Origin: Terrimesophilobacter sp963702165
GTDB taxonomy: Bacteria; Actinomycetota; Actinomycetes; Actinomycetales; Microbacteriaceae
Assembly: GCA_963702165.1 (NCBI GenBank)
Contig: OY969722.1
Span: forward strand, 1,550,001-1,614,000
DNA length: 64,000 bases
Reading direction: 5' to 3'
Below, one piece after another: positions 42,533-54,023 of the stretch; position 1 is the first letter of the stretch; each line of letters begins with the position of its first letter. The translations under genes and the position numbers were made by a program. The notes below the pieces were generated by a model. It did no database searches. It was not told the origin of the DNA and worked only from the letters and a program-made list of their open reading frames with translations.

Positions 42533-43788
42533 ATGACGAACACGGATGCCCCGGCCGACGGTCGATGCACCGTGGCCCGTCGCGCTGCTGTCGAGCAAGA
42601 TCAAGGGCTGGATCGACCGCCTCGGCACCGTCTGGGTCGAGGGTGAGATCACCCAGTGGGGCGTGTCCGGCGGCAACGTCTACGGCAAGCTCAAGGACCT
42701 CGACGCCGACGCGACGGTCAGCTTCACCATCTGGTCGTCGGTGCAGGCGAAGCTTCCCGCCGACCTCAAGCAGGGCGACCGCGTCGATCGCCCTGGTCAA
42801 GCCGAACTACTGGGTCAAGGGCGGCACGCTCACCATGCAGGTCTTCGAGATGCGCCACGTCGGGCTCGGCGACCTGCTCGAGCGGCTCGAGCGGCTGCGG
42901 CAGACGCTCAAGGCGGAGGGGCTGTTCGAGGCGGACCGCAAGAAGCCGCTGCCGTTCCTGCCCGGCGTGCATCGGGCTCGTCACCGGCAAGGACTCCGAC
43001 GCCGAGAAGGACGTGCTCCGCAACGCGCAGCTGCGCTGGCCGGCGGTCGACTTCCGCGTCGTGCACGCCGCCGTCCAGGGCGACCGGGCCGCGGCCGAGG
43101 TCACGGCCGCCATCCGGAGGCTCGACGCCGACCCCGAGGTGGAGGTCATCATCGTCGCGCGCGGTGGCGGCGACTTCCAGAACCTGCTGGTCTTCAGCGA
43201 CGAGACGCTCGTGCGCACCGCGGCCGCCTGCGAGCACCCCGATCGTGAGCGCCATCGGGCACGAGGCCGACCGCCCGCTGCTCGACGAGGTCGCCGACCT
43301 GCGCGCATCCACGCCGACGGATGCGGCCAAGCGAGTGGTGCCGGATGTCGCCGAAGAGCTCAACCGGGTGCAGCAGGCCCGCGCCCGGGTGCGCATGCGC
43401 GTCACCACACTCGTCAACCACGAGATCGACCGTCTCGCGCAGCTGCGTTCGCGCCCGGTGCTTGCCTCCACCAACTGGCTCGTCGACACCCGCGCGGATG
43501 AGCTCACCCGCTACGTGGCGCGCGGTGCGGAACTGATCGATCGTCTGATCGAACGCTCCGGCTGCAGGTCGCCGAACTCGTCGTCCAGCTTGCGCGCGCT
43601 CTCCCCGCAGCGCACCCTGGATCGCGGCTACGCGATCGCCCAACTGCCCGACGGTTCCGTGCTCACTGCGGCGAACCGACGCTCCGGCCGGCACCGCCCT
43701 CCTCCTCACCCTCGCCGACGGCAAGCTGGACACAACTGTCGACGGGGCGCATCCGACCAGTGACGCCGGTGACGGCGACGCTCGGTAG
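42533..43788 (+). CDS. xseA: Exodeoxyribonuclease VII large subunit, frameshifted
   Basis: Large subunit of exonuclease VII, which degrades single-stranded DNA. The OB-fold start VDAPWPVALLSSKIKGWIDR is followed by VWVEGEITQWG, GVIGLVTGKDSDAEKDVL after correction, the catalytic VIIVARGGGDFQNLLVFSD, IVSAIGHEADRPLLDEVAD and RASTPTDAAKRVVPD, then a coiled coil and LSPQRTLDRGYAI. Breaks near 42782, 42968, 43235, 43560 and 43680 are one-base changes. The ATG at 42533 fits the family after one correction; ATG 42546 is in frame as read. It is divergent from ispH, as in M. tuberculosis. Confidence 0.92.
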
Positions 43789-43798
43789 TCTTGATCTC

Positions 43799-44024
43799 GT
43801 GGCGACACACGCAAACGACGACATCGCGAACCTCAGCTATGAGCAGGCACGCGACGAACTGGTCCGAGTCGTCGCCGAGCTCGAGCAGGGCTCGTCGACC
43901 CTCGAGGAGTCCCTCGCCCTCTGGGAGCGCGGCGAAGCGCTCGCGCGCCGCTGCGAGGAGTGGCTCATCGGAGCCAAGGCACGACTCGACGCTGCCGCGT
44001 GCCGCGGCGGAACCAGGCACATGA
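43799..44024 (+). CDS. xseB: Exodeoxyribonuclease VII small subunit, frameshifted near the end
   Basis: Small subunit of exonuclease VII, about 74 residues: LSYEQARDELVRVVAELEQG, SSTLEESLALWERGEALARR and CEEWLIGAKARLDAA, the complete family pattern. One extra base near 43997-44005 displaces the last codons; corrected, it ends RAAAEPGT with a TGA overlapping the next ATG (ATGA). It begins with a GTG, ten bases after the xseA stop. Confidence 0.9.
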
Positions 44025-44663
44025 GCCGACCGAAGGCAACCGGCCGCGATCGTCGCCGAGCTCGGCCGCCCGGAGACGCCGGAGGAGACCGCGGCTCGCA
44101 AGGCCGAGACCTCGCGTGCGCACCGGGAGAACCAGACCCTGTACAACCTCGATCGGCGCACTGCTCGCCTCGCTCGCGATCGTGATCCTGATCGTGCTGG
44201 TCGTGGTCCGTCCCGACCCGGAGCCACGCGAGCCCATCGACTACCAGAGCCTTGCCGCCGAGGCTCAGGCGAGCCTCGACGCCGACCTCGCAGCCCCAGC
44301 ACTGCCCGAAGGGTGGACCGCGAACTCCGCCCGCATAGAGACCGGCTCCGACGACATCGCCAGCTGGTACATCGGCTTCATCACCCCCGAGCAACCAGTT
44401 CATCGCGGTGCGTCAGGGCGTCGACGCCAACGCCACCTGGCTCGCGCAAGCCGTCCAGGACTCGCGCGCCACCGGCGAACGCACCATCGCCGGCACCACC
44501 TGGAACGTGTACGACCGCCGCGACAGTCGACCCCACGGGCAACTTCGCGTACTCGATGACCACGACCCATGGCGACAGCTTCGCCCTGCACGGAACCGCT
44601 GACGACGAGGAGTTCGACGTGCTCGCAACCGCCATCGCAGAGCAGCTGGGCTGGAACGGCTGA
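44021..44663 (+). CDS. DUF4245 domain membrane protein, frameshifted
   Basis: A single-pass protein of about 210 residues matching DUF4245. A short cytoplasmic start (GRPETPEETAARKAETSRAH) leads to one helix (GALLASLAIVILIVLVVV) and an extracytoplasmic domain: LPEGWTANSARIETG, WYIGFITPE, RTIAGTTWNVYDRR and SFALHGTADDEEFDVLA. Breaks lie near 44045, 44150, 44393 and 44525. It is overlapped by xseB upstream and by the carbonic anhydrase ATG downstream (TGATG), so it sits in a tightly coupled operon. Function unknown. Confidence 0.85.
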
Positions 44664-45307
44664 TGCCCGAGACGTCGCCAACGAGGGCCTGGCGGGAACT
44701 CGAAGAGGGCAACCAGCGCTTCATCAGCGGCACGCCCCGCCATCCGCGGCAGAACGTCGAACGCCGTGGCGAACTCGTCGGGCGACAGGAACCGTACGCC
44801 GCGTTCTTCGGCTGCAGCGACTCCCGGTTGGCTGCCGAGATCATCTTCGACCTCGGCCTCGGCGACATCTTCGTCGTGCGCAATGCCGGGCAGATCATCT
44901 CCGATTCGGTGCTCGGCTCGCTCGAGTACGCAGTCGAGGTGCTCGGTGTCCGCCTCATCGTCGTGCTCGGCCACGACGAATGCGGTGCGGTGCGGGCGGC
45001 CATCGACTGCCTGGAGCCGGATGCGCGCGACCTGCCCCCGCACATCCGGAACCTGATCGAGCCGATCCTGCCCGCCGTCAACCGGGTCAAGAACAACGGT
45101 GATGGCCGCCCGGATGCCACCGAAGTGGGCCGCGAGCACCTCCGCGACACGGTGGCCGACCTTGTGCGGGGCTCAGAGCTTCTGAGCGACGCGATCGCCG
45201 CGGGTACGCTGGCTATCGTGGGCGCGAATTACCGCCTACTCGAAGGCATGGCAGTTCCGGATGTCGTCATCGGCGACATCGGCGAACCGGCAGCCGATCA
45301 TCGCTAG
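44663..45307 (+). CDS. Beta-class carbonic anhydrase
   Basis: A 214-residue zinc enzyme interconverting CO2 and bicarbonate. Zinc ligands and the catalytic dyad are visible: FFGCSDSRLAAE (Cys, Asp-Arg dyad) and VLGHDECGAVRAA (His, Cys). The N-terminus RAWRELEEGNQRFISG and the strand DIFVVRNAGQ are typical. It is uninterrupted although its upstream neighbours are frameshifted. Coupling to xseB/DUF4245 and to fumC ten bases on may supply bicarbonate for anaplerosis, which is inference. Confidence 0.94.
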   Translation: MPETSPTRAWRELEEGNQRFISGTPRHPRQNVERRGELVGRQEPYAAFFGCSDSRLAAEIIFDLGLGDIFVVRNAGQIISDSVLGSLEYAVEVLGVRLIVVLGHDECGAVRAAIDCLEPDARDLPPHIRNLIEPILPAVNRVKNNGDGRPDATEVGREHLRDTVADLVRGSELLSDAIAAGTLAIVGANYRLLEGMAVPDVVIGDIGEPAADHR

Positions 45308-45328
45308 CAGCAAAGGATGTTGAAGTCC

Positions 45329-46724
<1,396 letters not shown>

Positions 46725-46744
46725 CCGACCACTTGCAGCTCCGC

Positions 46745-46844
46745 CCTGTTGTGCAGGACATTCGGGCGCGTCCGGGCCCGGATGCCTGAGAACACGCCCC
46801 GGATAGCCAGATGTCCTGCACAACAAGGGATGTCCTGCACAACA
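46745..46844. repeat. Triple-motif repeat element, family E copy 2
   Basis: An inverted copy of the 14-bp motif (CCTGTTGTGCAGGACA, 46745) is followed after about 50 bases by two direct copies of TGTCCTGCACAACA at 46812 and 46831. Motif and layout match the element at 31323-31422. It lies just after fumC. Confidence 0.8.
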
Positions 46845-46852
46845 GGCGGAAA

Positions 46853-47007
46853 TTCGACAAGCTCGACCACCGGCTGGCCAGACCACCGGCTGGTCAGACG
46901 ACCGGCGCCTGCATTGAGTCGGGAGTATTTGCCCTTATCCGGCGCTCAAAAGGGCCACAACTCCCGACTCGATGGGTGGGCGGGGTCTCGACAAGCTCGA
47001 CCACCGG
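46853..47007. repeat. Repeat families B and G between convergent genes
   Basis: TTCGACAAGCTCGACCAC (46853) and GTCTCGACAAGCTCGACCAC (46985) are family B; the latter is the exact complement of a 20-mer near 2.88 kb. Between them, GAGTCGGGAGT (46916) pairs with ACTCCCGACTC (46960-46970), a family G hairpin whose flanks (TT before, GATGGG after) match the one at 54.54 kb. Together with the family E element these fill the 309-base gap after fumC. Confidence 0.75.
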
Positions 47008-47033
47008 GTTGACGCGATGGGTGCAGGGGGCGG

Positions 47034-47807
47034 TCAGTTGGTGACGACGGGCGCCTTGCGGAGCACTTCACCGTCGATCGTGGTGACGAGGCGACCGCCG
47101 AGTTCGTCCGAGAGCTGGATCGGCAGCAGCAGCGGCACCCGATCGCGCGGGTTCGCCTCGCACGCACCGACGCCGTCCGCACTCGGGGTGCCGTCCGGGT
47201 TGTCCGGGCGGCCGAAGTAGACGGCCACCTCGACGGACTCTGCGGTCTCGACCACCACCGCCTGGCGCGGGATGCAATTCGGGTCACCCTCCACGAGGAC
47301 CACCAGGTTCGCGAAGTCGAGGGCTGCGTAGCCCGGCGACGGTGCGCGGCCGATGATGCCGCCGGCGGTGTCTCCGTCGGGGAGCTCGAGCGTTGCGAGC
47401 GAATAGAGATACGGCGGTTGCCGTCGTTCGCCGTTGACGCTCTGGTACGCGATCGGCGCGACGTAGACCAGCTCATTCGACGCGGCGCCAACCGAGGTGA
47501 CGACCCGGTTGACGACCAGCGGCTCCTCGCCCCACATGCGCTGCATGGCGGATGGCGGCGGCTCCTCCACCGGCAGGGCGGCCTGATACGACTGCCACGC
47601 CACGATTCCGCTGACCGCGAGCACGACAACGCCCACACCCGCGATCGCACGGTAGACGGCGAACGCCGCCCCGCTGGGCTCGTTGCCGTGCGGGTCGCGA
47701 TAGCTCCATGCGACAAGCACCCGCCACTGGCCGCGCGGCCAGAACAGTCCCCACACGAACAGCACCGCGAGGCTGACGAGCAGGATGAGTGGCAGGGCGA
47801 TCACCAC
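47034..47807 (-). CDS. Hypothetical membrane protein
   Basis: A 257-residue protein with a hydrophobic N-terminus (ALPLILLVSLAVLFVWGLFW), a second helix (AIAGVGVVVLAVSGIVAW), and an extracytoplasmic region of 180 residues (VAPIAYQSVNGERRQPPYLY, LVVLVEGDPNCIPRQAVVV, SDELGGRLVTTIDGEVLRKA). The two cysteines may form a disulfide. I do not recognise the family with certainty. It is the last gene before the long phoH gene on the same strand. Confidence 0.72.
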   Translation of the reverse strand: MVIALPLILLVSLAVLFVWGLFWPRGQWRVLVAWSYRDPHGNEPSGAAFAVYRAIAGVGVVVLAVSGIVAWQSYQAALPVEEPPPSAMQRMWGEEPLVVNRVVTSVGAASNELVYVAPIAYQSVNGERRQPPYLYSLATLELPDGDTAGGIIGRAPSPGYAALDFANLVVLVEGDPNCIPRQAVVVETAESVEVAVYFGRPDNPDGTPSADGVGACEANPRDRVPLLLPIQLSDELGGRLVTTIDGEVLRKAPVVTN

Positions 47808-47863
47808 TCGACTGTATTAGCTTCGCGCACCAGCCCGCTGACTCGGGCCGATTAGTTCGTGAC

Positions 47864-49235
47864 TCAGGCCAATTCGTTCGACTCCAGCATCTCCGTCACC
47901 AGGGCGGCGATCGCCGAACGCTCCGAGCGGGTCAGCGTGATGTGCCCGAACAGCGAGTGGCCCTTGAGCGTCTCGATGACGGATGCGACACCGTCGTGCC
48001 GGCCGACGCGCAGGTTGTCGCGCTGTGCGACGTCGTGGGTGAGCACGACCCGCGAGTTCTGCCCGATGCGGCTGAGCACGGTGAGCAGCACGTTGCGCTC
48101 GAGCGACTGCGCCTCGTCGACGATCACGAACGCGTCGTGCAGCGAGCGTCCGCGGATGTGCGTGAGCGGCAGCACCTCGAGCAGCCCGCGGTCGATGCAC
48201 CTCGTCGAGCACGTTCTGCGAGACGACGGAGCCGAGGGTGTCGAAGACCGCCTGGGCCCACGGGTTCATCTTCTCGGCGGCGTCGCCCGGCAGGAAGCCG
48301 AGCTCCTGCCCGCCGACCGCGTAGAGCGGGCGGAACACCATGATCTTGCGGTGCTGCTGCTTCTCGAGCACGGCCTCGAGGCCGGCGCACAGCGCGAGCG
48401 CCGACTTGCCGGTTCCGGCGCGCCCGCCGAGCGAGACGATGCCGATCTCGGGGTCGAGCAGCATGTCGATGGCGAGCCGCTGCTCGGCGCGACCGGCCGT
48501 GCAGCCCGAAGATGTCGCGGTCGCCGCGCACGAGCCGCAGCGTCGCCCCTGCCGGTGCACGCGACCGAGCGCCGAGCCGCGGTCGGAGTGGATGACGAGC
48601 CCGGTGTTGACCGGCAGGTCGCTCCACCTGCGGCGGTCGACAGCGTCTCGTTGTCGTAGAGCTCGGCCATCTGCTCGGAGCCGAGGTCGATCTCGGCCAT
48701 GCCCGGTCCAGCCGGAGTCCACCGCCAGTTCGGCCCGGTACTCCTCGGCGGCGAGGCCGATCGATGCGGCCTTGACGCGCAGCGGCAGGTCCTTGGAGAC
48801 GACCGTGACATCGAGCCCGTCGTTCGCCAGGTTGAGCGCGACGGCGAGGATGCGCGAGTCGTTGTCGCCGAGCTGCAGCCCGGACGGGCAGCACGGACAT
48901 GTTGGAGTGGTTCAGTTCGACGCGCAGTGAACCGCCGCTCGCCCGACGGCGATCGGGAAAGTCGAGTCGTTCGTGCTGACCCGCAGGTCGTCGAGGTTGC
49001 GCAGCGCCTGGCGCGCGAAGTAGCCGATCTCCGGATCGTTGCGCTTGCGCCTCGAGTTCCGAGATGACGACGACCGGCAGCACGACCGCGTGCTCGGCGA
49101 AGCGGAAGATCGCCTGCGGATCGGAGAGCAGAACCGAGGTGTCGAGCACGTAGGTGCGTTCGGCCTGCGGTCGTTGCTCGACCCGCCGTCGCCTTGGCGT
49201 ACCGGTCTGCTTCTGGGTTGTCTAGCTCGGGCCAC
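47864..49235 (-). CDS. PhoH family protein with N-terminal PIN domain (PhoH2-like), frameshifted
   Basis: A PhoH2-type protein of about 445 residues: N-terminal PIN ribonuclease domain (TYVLDTSVLLSDPQAIFRF, YFARQALRNLDDLR) and a C-terminal PhoH helicase-like ATPase. The ATPase shows SLGGRAGTGKSALALCAGLE (P-loop), KIMVFRPLYAVGGQELGFL, DAFVIVDEAQSLERNVL (Walker B) and TRSERSAIAALV. At least eight one-base breaks lie between 48197 and 49232, for example an extra base in CGATGCACCTCG. The GTG at 49235 gives AELDNPEADRYAKATAG after one correction. Rv1095 (phoH2) is the positional equivalent. Confidence 0.9.
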
Positions 49236-49278
49236 GTGCGACTCCATCCCCGAGCGCTGCACACTCGGATCCTCATCG

Positions 49279-49326
49279 CGAGACGGCCACTAAGCATCGT
49301 CGAAACGAACTTATGTGGCCGTCTCG
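49279..49326 (-). terminator. Long hairpin between aminotransferase and phoH
   Basis: CGAGACGGCCAC (49279-49290) pairs perfectly with GTGGCCGTCTCG (49315-49326), and TAAG/CTTA extend the stem inward across a one-base bulge. It lies in the 194-base spacer downstream of the minus-strand aminotransferase and upstream of phoH, fitting a terminator that separates the two. Confidence 0.65.
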
Positions 49327-49429
49327 ACCAGGCGCCTTACCTGATGTGCACTGACGCTACGGTGCCGACGTTCCGACGGCGCGCAGCGACACGCCGAGCG
49401 AGCACCGTTCGGTTCACTCGATGGTCGGC

Positions 49430-50582
49430 TCAGACGGTGATGCGCGGAGGCGAGCTGACGAAGCTCGCGCGGAGCATGTCGAAGCGTCTCATCGCTCGGT
49501 GCTGACGTGAGCGCTGAGGCGCACGGTGACCGCCGCGCGGGGTCGCGCGTGACGCCGTGGTTGTAGCAGCGACGCGGCCAGCACGGTGCAGCTGGTCGGC
49601 AGCCGGCTCGAGCACCACGATGCCGGCGCGCTCGCGCCTGTCGCGCGGCGAGACGACCGGGATGCCGAACTCGTCGGCGAGGTCGATCATGCGGTCCGAC
49701 TCGCTCGGCGATGGCGCTCGTTGATCGCGGCGACGCCGACCGCCGCGATCTCCTCGAGCGCCGACGGCGAAGCGCGCCTGGGCGACCGGGTCGGGGTTGC
49801 TGACGCTGGAAGGCGGCGAGCTCCGCGCACGGCGGCGCCGGGACCTCGTCCAGCGGGCATCTCCTCGCTCGGCGCACTGAAGCCGGAGAAGACCGGGGTG
49901 AGCCGCTCAGCCGCGCGATCGCTCAGCGCCAGGAAGCCGGTGCCCCAACCGGCGCGCACCCACTTCTGACCGCCGGAGACGACGACATCGGCGACCTCGT
50001 ACGGCGCGTCGACGACGCCGAAGCCCTGCATGGCGTCGACGATGAGCAGGCGGTCGCCGATGACCTGGCGGATGCCCTCGAGGTCGGCGAGGTAGCCGGT
50101 GCGGAAGTCGACGAGGCTCACCGCCGACCGCGGCGATCGTCGGGGTGAGCTGCTCGCGCAGGTTGCCCGGGGTGACCCGGCCGTGCGTCGGTCTCGAGCC
50201 AGACGCGGCGTCGACGACGCCGAGCGCCTCGGCTGGCGCGCACCGCGGCGAACGGTCAGGCTCGGAAACTCCGACGGGCGACAGGGCGACCTCGCCGGTG
50301 AGCCCGAACATCGCGTGCATGCAGCCCGTGCTGGTGTTCGGCTGGAACGACGACCTGGTCGGCGGCGGAACCCGGTGAGCTGCGGACGACCGCTCGCGCA
50401 CGCGGGCGTCCTGCTCGACGAGAGCGTCGAGGCTGCCGAACCGCGCCCGTGCGGAGCAGCTCGGTCATGGCGCGTGCTCCTCGGCGGCGACCGTGTCGTC
50501 CGATGCGGCGCCGACGCGGGCGAAGTCGAGGTAGCCGGGCTCCTCCGTCGAACCGGTCGACGTACTCGTCGATCGTGGTCAT
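49430..50582 (-). CDS. Class V PLP-dependent aminotransferase, frameshifted
   Basis: A class V aminotransferase fold (cysteine desulfurase/kynureninase-like), about 380 residues after correction. The start TTIDEYVDRFDGG is followed by FQPNTSTGCMHAMFGLTGEV, VSLVDFRTGYLADLEG, LLIVDAMQGFGVVDAPYEV and the PLP-lysine motif VVSGGQKWVRAGWGTGF. The C-terminal part reads MIDLADEFGIPVVSPRDRRE. About ten frame breaks are spread over it. Its ATG overlaps the uppS stop (ATGA). Substrate not known; the 3' end is uncertain. Confidence 0.85.
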
Positions 50583-51387
50583 GGCATCTCCGTCATCTGG
50601 CCGAACCTCCGTTCGCGCGTGGCGAAGTCGCGCAGGGCGCGCAGGAAGTCGACCTCGCGCAGGTCGGGACCGAGCGCCTCGACGAAGTAGAACTCGCTGT
50701 GCGCGCTCTGCCAGAGCATGAAGTCGCTGAGCCGCTGCTCGCCCGAGGTGCGGATGACGAGGTCGGGATCGGGCTGGCCGCCGGTGTAGAGGTGCTCGGC
50801 GATGAGCTCCGGGGTGAGGATCTCGGCGAGCGCGTCGAGCGTGCCGCCGCTCTCGTCGTGGTGCTGCGCACGATGCTGCGCATGGCATCCGCGATCTCGC
50901 GCGCGGCCGCCGTAGCCGACGGCGAGGTTGATGTGCAGCCCGGTGTTGCTCGCGGTGCGCTCCTCGGCGCCCTTCGAGCGCGGCGACCAGCTGCGGCGGC
51001 AGGCCCTCGGTGCGAGCCGACGTGCTGCACTCGCCAGTCGCGGAAGTGCGAGAGGTCGTCGGCGAGGTCGGCGATGATCTCGAACAGGTCGTCGAGCTCG
51101 TCGCTGCGTGCGGCCCGTGAGGTTGTCGGTCGACAGCAGGTAGAGGGTGACGACCGAGATGCCGAGGTCGTCGCACCAGACGAGGAACTCGTGGATACTT
51201 GGCCGCACCGGCCGGTGACCGTGCGCGGCGGTCTCGAAGGCCGCGCTGCTGCGCCCAGCGACGGTTGCCGTCGAGGATCATCGCGACGTGTTTCGGCAGG
51301 CTGCTGGCCAGCGAGCCAGCGCCGGAGTCCGGCGCTGGTAGAGGCCGTAGAGGAAGCCGCGCCCGAGCGCATCCTGCTTGTCGTCAC
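50579..51387 (-). CDS. uppS: Isoprenyl transferase (cis-prenyl diphosphate synthase), frameshifted
   Basis: Cis-prenyltransferase making polyprenyl diphosphate carriers for cell-wall synthesis. Catalytic and substrate motifs: PKHVAMILDGNRRWAQ (Asp and the phosphate loop), VTLYLLSTDN, INLAVGYGGRREI after correction, and IRTSGEQRLSDFMLWQSAHS. About eight one-base breaks occur between 50820 and 51380. In M. tuberculosis Rv1086, next to hemolysin III, is the counterpart. The GTG at 51387 is the best start but is followed by a break. Confidence 0.9.
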
Positions 51388-51463
51388 AGTGCCTACGCTA
51401 GCCCAATTGCCGCCAGTGACTCTCAGCTTGACGATTATCTGCTCGCGCGTATGGTCGTGCGCA

Positions 51464-52220
51464 ATGACCGCAGCGAATTCACGCCACAAGGGCGTCCAGA
51501 ACGATCCGGGCGAAGGACCTGCCCAACGTTCCGCTGCTCGAGGACGCTCGTGAACATCCGAGCTCGAGATCAAGCCGACCTGGCGCGGCTGGATCCACGC
51601 GGGCACCTTCCCGCTCACCATCGTGCTCGGCATCATCCTGATCGTGCATGGCCGACGGCGCCGCGGCCAAGGTGAGCTCGGCGGTCTTCGTGTGCCTCGT
51701 CGCTGCTGCTGTTCGGCATCTCGTGCGCTGTACCACCGCTTCAACTGGAGCCGCGAACGGGCAAGGCGCATGCTTCAAGCGCATCGACCACGCCAACATC
51801 TTCCTGCTCATCGCCGGCTCGTACACGCCGATCACCGTGCTGTGCCTGCCGCCCGAGAAGGCGACGATGCTGCTCTGGCCTCGATCTGGGGCGGGCGCGC
51901 TGCTCGGCATCGGCTTCCGCATCTTCTGGATCGGCGCACCGCGCTGGCTCTACGTGCCGCTGTACCTCCTGCTCGGCTGGGCCGCGGTGCTGTTCATCGT
52001 CGACTTCTTCCGGCCAACTGGATCATGATGACGCTCATCATCATCGGCGGCCTGTTCTACACCGGTCGGCGCCGTCGTCTACGGCCTCAAGAAGCCCAAC
52101 CCGTTCCCGGGCAAGTTCGGCTTCCACGAGATCTTCCACACGCTGCACGCTGCTGGCGTTCCTGTGCCACTGGACCGGCGATCTTCCTCGTGGCGACCAA
52201 CCCGCCCGTTCTGGCGCTGA
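51464..52220 (+). CDS. Hemolysin III family (PAQR-like) membrane protein, frameshifted
   Basis: A seven-helix protein of the hemolysin III/PAQR family, about 248 residues. Hallmarks: LFGISALYHRFNWS (first zinc His), LKRIDHANIFLLIAGSYTPI (central motif with His), and PGKFGFHEIFHTL (last zinc histidines). Breaks lie near 51502, 51562, 51650, 51712, 51765, 52015, 52065 and 52213. Correcting the first joins TAANSRHKGVQNDPGE to DLPNVPLLEDARE, which supports the ATG at 51464. It is divergent from uppS. Confidence 0.88.
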
Positions 52221-52520
52221 CGTCGGGCCGTCGCTGCGGCTCGATCGGTCGCGCTTCGCCGGTTGCGGGCCGTCCGTTCGGGTGCGCGCCTCGCCTCGGC
52301 GCGCACAGCCGCTCGGCCTCGAGCTCGTTCGCTGACCTCGGCGCGGTAGCGCGTCCGGCGCACCCGGCGCGTCATGTCGATGAGCAGCAGCACGGTCGCC
52401 GACCGCGACGAGGAAGGTCGACGACGAAGCCGATCCAACGCCGGGCGTCACGATCGTTCGGGTCGAATGTCGCCTGGCACGCGAGGACGAGCGCCGAGGC
52501 TAGCGGGATGAGCAGGTCAT
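52221..52520 (-). CDS. Small membrane protein downstream of mca (Rv1083-like position), frameshifted
   Basis: About 100 residues: LLIPLASALVLACQATF forms one helix, DPNDRDARRWIGFVVTFLVA leads to a second helix ending VLLLIDMTRRVRRTRYRAEV, and a charged tail follows. It starts at the ATG at 52520 with ribosome site CAGGAG, 15 bases after the mca stop. A base seems missing right after the ATG and others are wrong within. No stop is found in any frame until about 52087, so the 3' end shown is a guess. Function unknown. Confidence 0.55.
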
Positions 52521-52535
52521 GCGGTGCTCCTGCGT

Positions 52536-53426
52536 TCAGTCGGCGATGCCGGCGAACAGGTCGGTCTTCGGGCAGGTCGGCTCGACGCAGCGAGCTGCGA
52601 CGAGCTGGAAGTCCTCGTACGGCCAGGCCTCGCGCTGCACGTCGTTCGGCCAGAAGAAGAACGATGCTGTCCGGCGCCACCTGGCTCGCGTGCGCGCGCA
52701 GGGCCGCGTCGCGGAGCTCGAAGAAGTCGCCGCACGGGGACGTGGGTCGTCGCGAGGTCCGGTCGGTCGCCGATCCAGCTCGAGCGTAGCTCGTCGAGCT
52801 CGGCGACCAGCGGGCGATCCGGGGTCGCGCGCTCGAGCATCGCGTCGTAGCATCGCGCTGCACCGCGGGCGCGTTGAAGATGCGGTCGTAGTAGAGCTTC
52901 GAGACCTGCCACGGCGTCGCCGGCTCCGGGTACCGCGCCGGGTCGGCGGCCGCGTCGCGCGCGTAGACGCGCGACCTCGTGGGTGCGGATGTGGTCGGGG
53001 TGCGGGTAGCCGCCGTTCTCGTCGTAGGTGACCAGCACCTGCGGCCGGAACTCGCGGATGATCCGCACGAGCGGCTCGGCGGAGATCTCGAGCGGGATCG
53101 GCGCGAAACGATCCGGGCGGCAGCGGCTCGCCGTCCTCCGGCAGCCCGGAGTCGGCGTAGCCGAGCCAGCGGTGCTCGATGCCCACGACGTCCCGCGGCG
53201 CGCTGCCATCTCGATGCCGGCGCAGGCCGGCCATGTCGCGCTCGGCCATCCGGACATCGGCTCGATGGAGCCGGCCGTCGTTCAGCACGTCGCCGCGCTC
53301 GCCGCCGGTGCAGCTGACGACCAGCACCTCGCGCGCCGTCGATCGGTAGTACGCGCGTAGGTGGCCGCGCCCTTGCTCGACTCGTCGTCGGGGTGGGCGT
53401 GCACGGCAAGCAGGCGCACGCGTCAC
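52536..53426 (-). CDS. mca: Mycothiol S-conjugate amidase, frameshifted
   Basis: Zinc amidase that cleaves mycothiol S-conjugates for export of detoxified electrophiles, a marker of actinobacteria. LmbE-fold motifs: RLLAVHAHPDDESSKGAATY (zinc His-Asp), VVSCTGGERGDVLN, and TYDENGGYPHPDHIRTHEV (zinc His). Frame breaks occur throughout (near 53421, 53375, 53265, 53220, 53110, 52975, 52855, 52740, 52660 and 52580), chiefly single extra bases. The GTG at 53426 with GAAGGGA upstream is the start. MshB is the close paralogue; neighbours (DUF4307, greA) favour mca. Confidence 0.9.
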   Translation of the reverse strand: MTRAPACRARPPRRRVEQGRGHLRAYYRSTAREVLVVSCTGGERGDVLNDGRLHRADVRMAERDMAGLRRHRDGSAPRDVVGIEHRWLGYADSGLPEDGEPLPPGSFRADPARDLRRAARADHPRVPAAGAGHLRRERRLPAPRPHPHPRGRASTRATRPPTRRGTRSRRRRGRSRSSTTTASSTRPRCSAMLRRDARARDPGSPAGRRARRATLELDRRPTGPRDDPRPRAATSSSSATRPCARTRARWRRTASFFFWPNDVQREAWPYEDFQLVAARCVEPTCPKTDLFAGIAD

Positions 53427-53530
53427 CAGACTCCCTTCGGATAGCGCTCCTCGAAATAGCCTTGACTTCAAGAGTACCGGATCCGCACGAGCATCCGTGA
53501 CAGTTCAACCCTAATCGGCATGAGAGACAC

Positions 53531-53943
53531 GTGACCGACACCGCGCTCGACGAGCGCTACGGGCGCACGCCGGCGCGCGCTCGCCGCGAGCGGCTCATCG
53601 CTCATCGTCGCCGGCGTCGCGTTCGCTCGTCGTGTTCGGCGCGTGGGTCGTCTGGGCGGGCTGCTCGACAGCGCTCCGGCGGCACATCGACGACCCGCGA
53701 TCATCGGCCACAAGGTCGATCGACGAGCTCAGCGTGAGCGTGCAGTTCGAGGTGACCGTGCCGCCGGGCACCGACGCCAGCTGCGCCGTCCAGGCGCTGA
53801 ACGACAAGCTTCGCCATCGTCGGCTGGAAGATCGTCGACGTTGCCGGCCTCCGACGCGCTACACACGCGCGCTTCACCGAGACGGTGCGCACCACGCGAG
53901 CTGGCTGTCACCGGCTTGATCTACCGCTGCTGGCTCGACATAG
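53531..53943 (+). CDS. DUF4307 membrane protein, frameshifted
   Basis: A single-helix protein of about 135 residues matching DUF4307. A basic cytoplasmic start (DERYGRTPARARRERL) leads to one helix (ALVVFGAWVVWAG) and an extracytoplasmic domain with SVSVQFEVTVPPGTDASCAV, QALNDKFAIVGWKIVDV after correction, and TRFTETVRTT. Breaks lie near 53605, 53630, 53675, 53700, 53812, 53850 and 53900. The end is either the TAG at 53941 (after one correction) or 53958. Its place between mca and greA matches M. tuberculosis Rv1081c. Confidence 0.85.
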
Positions 53944-54023
53944 GCTGTCGAATTCACTAGAGAGACCGGTCGTCGTGGCCGGTCTCATTTCTTGTGACAG
54001 CGACGATAGCACGAGGAGAGCAC

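Noticed and set aside
50099..51553. Plus-strand frame of 484 codons across the aminotransferase and uppS region
   Set aside because: Antisense to two recognisable enzymes. It is open only because the true genes are frameshifted, and its last 29 codons are the genuine start of the hemolysin III gene.
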